Source: an uncultured Thiothrix sp. (lineage in GTDB: Bacteria > Pseudomonadota > Gammaproteobacteria > Poriferisulfidales > GCA-002705445). Taken from it: a stretch of DNA of 64,000 nt. The DNA lies in contig CACJPG010000004.1 of NCBI GenBank assembly GCA_902595225.1, positions 21,212 through 85,211 on the forward strand. The letters run 5' to 3'. This document shows positions 62,875 to 64,000 of this stretch, one piece after another. The notes below the pieces were generated by a model. That model had not been told where the DNA came from. It did not search any database and worked only from the letters and a program-made list of their open reading frames with translations. A program made the translations under genes and the position numbers. Each line of letters begins with the position of its first letter. Within the stretch, counting starts at the first letter, position 1.

Positions 62875-64000
62875 ATGAAAAATAAAAAATTTGATCTAAA
62901 AGTTGAAATAGAGAACGTTATCAAGAAATATAATCTCAGCAGCATCTGGTCAAAAAAAATTGAGTTAGATTTAAAAGAATATAAAAAAAACCATCAAAAC
63001 TTAAAAAATAGAAAAGATTACAGAGAATATGATTTTATAACTATAGATGGTGAAGATGCAAAAGATTTTGATGATGCGGTATTTTGTAAAAAAATTAAAG
63101 AAAATTGGAAATTATATGTAGCTATAGCAGATGTTGCGTATTATGTAAGTAAAAATTCAAATATTGATAAAGAAGCATTTAAAAGAGGAACATCAGTTTA
63201 TTTCCCAGGTTTTGTTATTCCTATGCTCCCCGAAGTTTTGTCAAACGACCTTTGTTCTTTAAAGCCAAATGAAGAAAAACTTGTTGTAATTGCAGAAATA
63301 GTTATTGATAAAAGTGGTTCAATAAAATCCTATAATTTTGAAAATGCTTTAATAAAGTCCTCAGCAAGACTTACATATAATGTTGTAGAGGAATTCTTAA
63401 AAGGTAAAAATATAATTCAGGATCCTGAAGTTATCAAAAATCTAAATAATCTATACTCGCTTTATAAGAGTCTTGAGAAAAATAGAACTAAGCGAAATGC
63501 AATTTCATTTGATTCAAATGAAGTTTCTTTCTTTGTTTCAAAAAGCAATGAGATCGAAAGCATTAAAAGTTCTGCCAGAATGGAGTCGCAAAAGATTATT
63601 GAAGAATGTATGATAGCAGCAAACATCGCTAGTAGTTTGTTCATAAAAAAAAATAATAAGAATACTCTTTACCGAGTTCATGATGAGCCATCTATAGGTA
63701 AAATTGAAGAAGCTTCAAACTCATTAAAAGCTTTGGGATATAAGTTACTTCCCAATATTATACCTTCATCCAAAGAAATTAATGATTTATTAAAACTATC
63801 AAAAAGGAAACTAGACTATCATCTTGTTACATCTATATTATTAAGATCAATGGCTAGGGCTGAGTATACTCCAAAAAATATTGGTCATTTTGGATTATCG
63901 TTAAAATCTTACAATCATTTCACATCTCCTATTCGAAGATATCCTGACTTAATTGTCCACAGGGTCTTAAAAAATATAATAAACAAAAAAGAAGAAAGCT
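62875..64000 (+). CDS. rnr: RNase R-type exoribonuclease, N-terminal domains missing; cut by the window end
   Basis: RNB-domain 3'-5' exoribonuclease. The first 375 codons are seen; the frame is still open at the last base. The catalytic Asp cluster is in DGEDAKDFDDAV near residue 58, followed by VAIADVAYYV, RGTSVYFP, IPMLPEVLSN, and HFTSPIRRYPDLIVHR near 355. In E. coli RNase R the first of these motifs lies about 200 residues later, after a helix-turn-helix and two cold-shock domains. Here a stop lies just upstream of ATG 62875, so these domains are absent. The C-terminal S1 domain would lie beyond the window. Confidence 0.9.
   Translation, partial: MKNKKFDLKVEIENVIKKYNLSSIWSKKIELDLKEYKKNHQNLKNRKDYREYDFITIDGEDAKDFDDAVFCKKIKENWKLYVAIADVAYYVSKNSNIDKEAFKRGTSVYFPGFVIPMLPEVLSNDLCSLKPNEEKLVVIAEIVIDKSGSIKSYNFENALIKSSARLTYNVVEEFLKGKNIIQDPEVIKNLNNLYSLYKSLEKNRTKRNAISFDSNEVSFFVSKSNEIESIKSSARMESQKIIEECMIAANIASSLFIKKNNKNTLYRVHDEPSIGKIEEASNSLKALGYKLLPNIIPSSKEINDLLKLSKRKLDYHLVTSILLRSMARAEYTPKNIGHFGLSLKSYNHFTSPIRRYPDLIVHRVLKNIINKKEES

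Overview
The window looks like chromosome from a low-GC (about one third G+C by eye), free-living, sulfur-oxidising marine-type gammaproteobacterium. The evidence is a complete reverse-type dissimilatory sulfite reductase locus (dsrABEFHCMKLJOPNR, in the order known from Allochromatium), a dissimilatory-type ATP sulfurylase (sat), a FabA, a class Ia ribonucleotide reductase with two ATP-cones, Coq7, and a heptose/Kdo lipopolysaccharide core set. Gene density is very high, many genes overlap by 1-20 bases, and no gap exceeds 300 bases. I saw no rRNA, tRNA, insertion sequence, prophage or CRISPR array. The lineage resembles the SUP05/Arctic96BD-19 group in lifestyle and base composition, but this is inference.

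Layout. 40-1554 (-): sat and a small membrane protein. 1669-7593 (+): rpe-trpE-trpG-trpDC (a TrpD-TrpC fusion), then a Nudix hydrolase, a CPXCG protein and a PrsW-like membrane protease. 7620-11510 (-): an exported protein, bolA, tatD, trhO, fabA and a MerR-type regulator. 11781-12932 (+): a XylM/AlkB-type membrane monooxygenase with the strongest ribosome-binding site of the window, biased codons and its own terminator. 13051-14764: a TraB/GumN protein and an ion channel. 14863-18915 (-): nrdB and nrdA with two NrdR boxes. 19161-21462 (+): an S24-like protein, a GlcF-like protein and coq7. 21464-38533 (-): a 17-kb run of 20 genes from dsrA to bioA, containing the dsr set, a soluble NarX/NarL-type two-component pair, a 57-residue membrane protein, sseA and an OsmC protein.

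38758-44797 is the least explained part. Divergent from dsrA lie a TauD-like dioxygenase, a small protein, a stand-alone Cas6/Cmx6-family protein, a DsrC homologue with no cysteine (RspA type), two small unknowns, a prolyl-hydroxylase-like dioxygenase, another unknown, an Rmf-like peptide, a TrpD2/YbiB-like protein and a Sel1 protein. A Cas6 fold without CRISPR beside a cysteine-less DsrC and other nucleic-acid or ribosome-type families is the best candidate here for an undescribed sulfur-linked RNA-related system.

44800-51408: ilvD, an FbpABC-type iron(III) transporter, and a divergent ilvE behind a 20-bp perfect palindrome. 51433-58610: inner-core LPS genes (hldE, waaF, hldD, a second GT9 heptosyltransferase, kdkA, waaA). 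58611-60919 (-): tolC, a rhodanese and a Pcm-like methyltransferase. 61066-64000 (+): thiC and the start of an RNase R that lacks the usual N-terminal RNA-binding domains.

How it fits together: sulfane sulfur delivered by DsrEFH and DsrC is oxidised to sulfite by DsrAB, with DsrMKJOP and DsrL handling electrons. Sulfite oxidation via APS would end at Sat (aprAB is not in the window). Several rhodanese-family proteins (TrhO, SseA, the 105-residue rhodanese) and OsmC can feed or buffer the persulfide pool. Three genes appear to start at ATT codons, each six bases after a purine-rich Shine-Dalgarno sequence.
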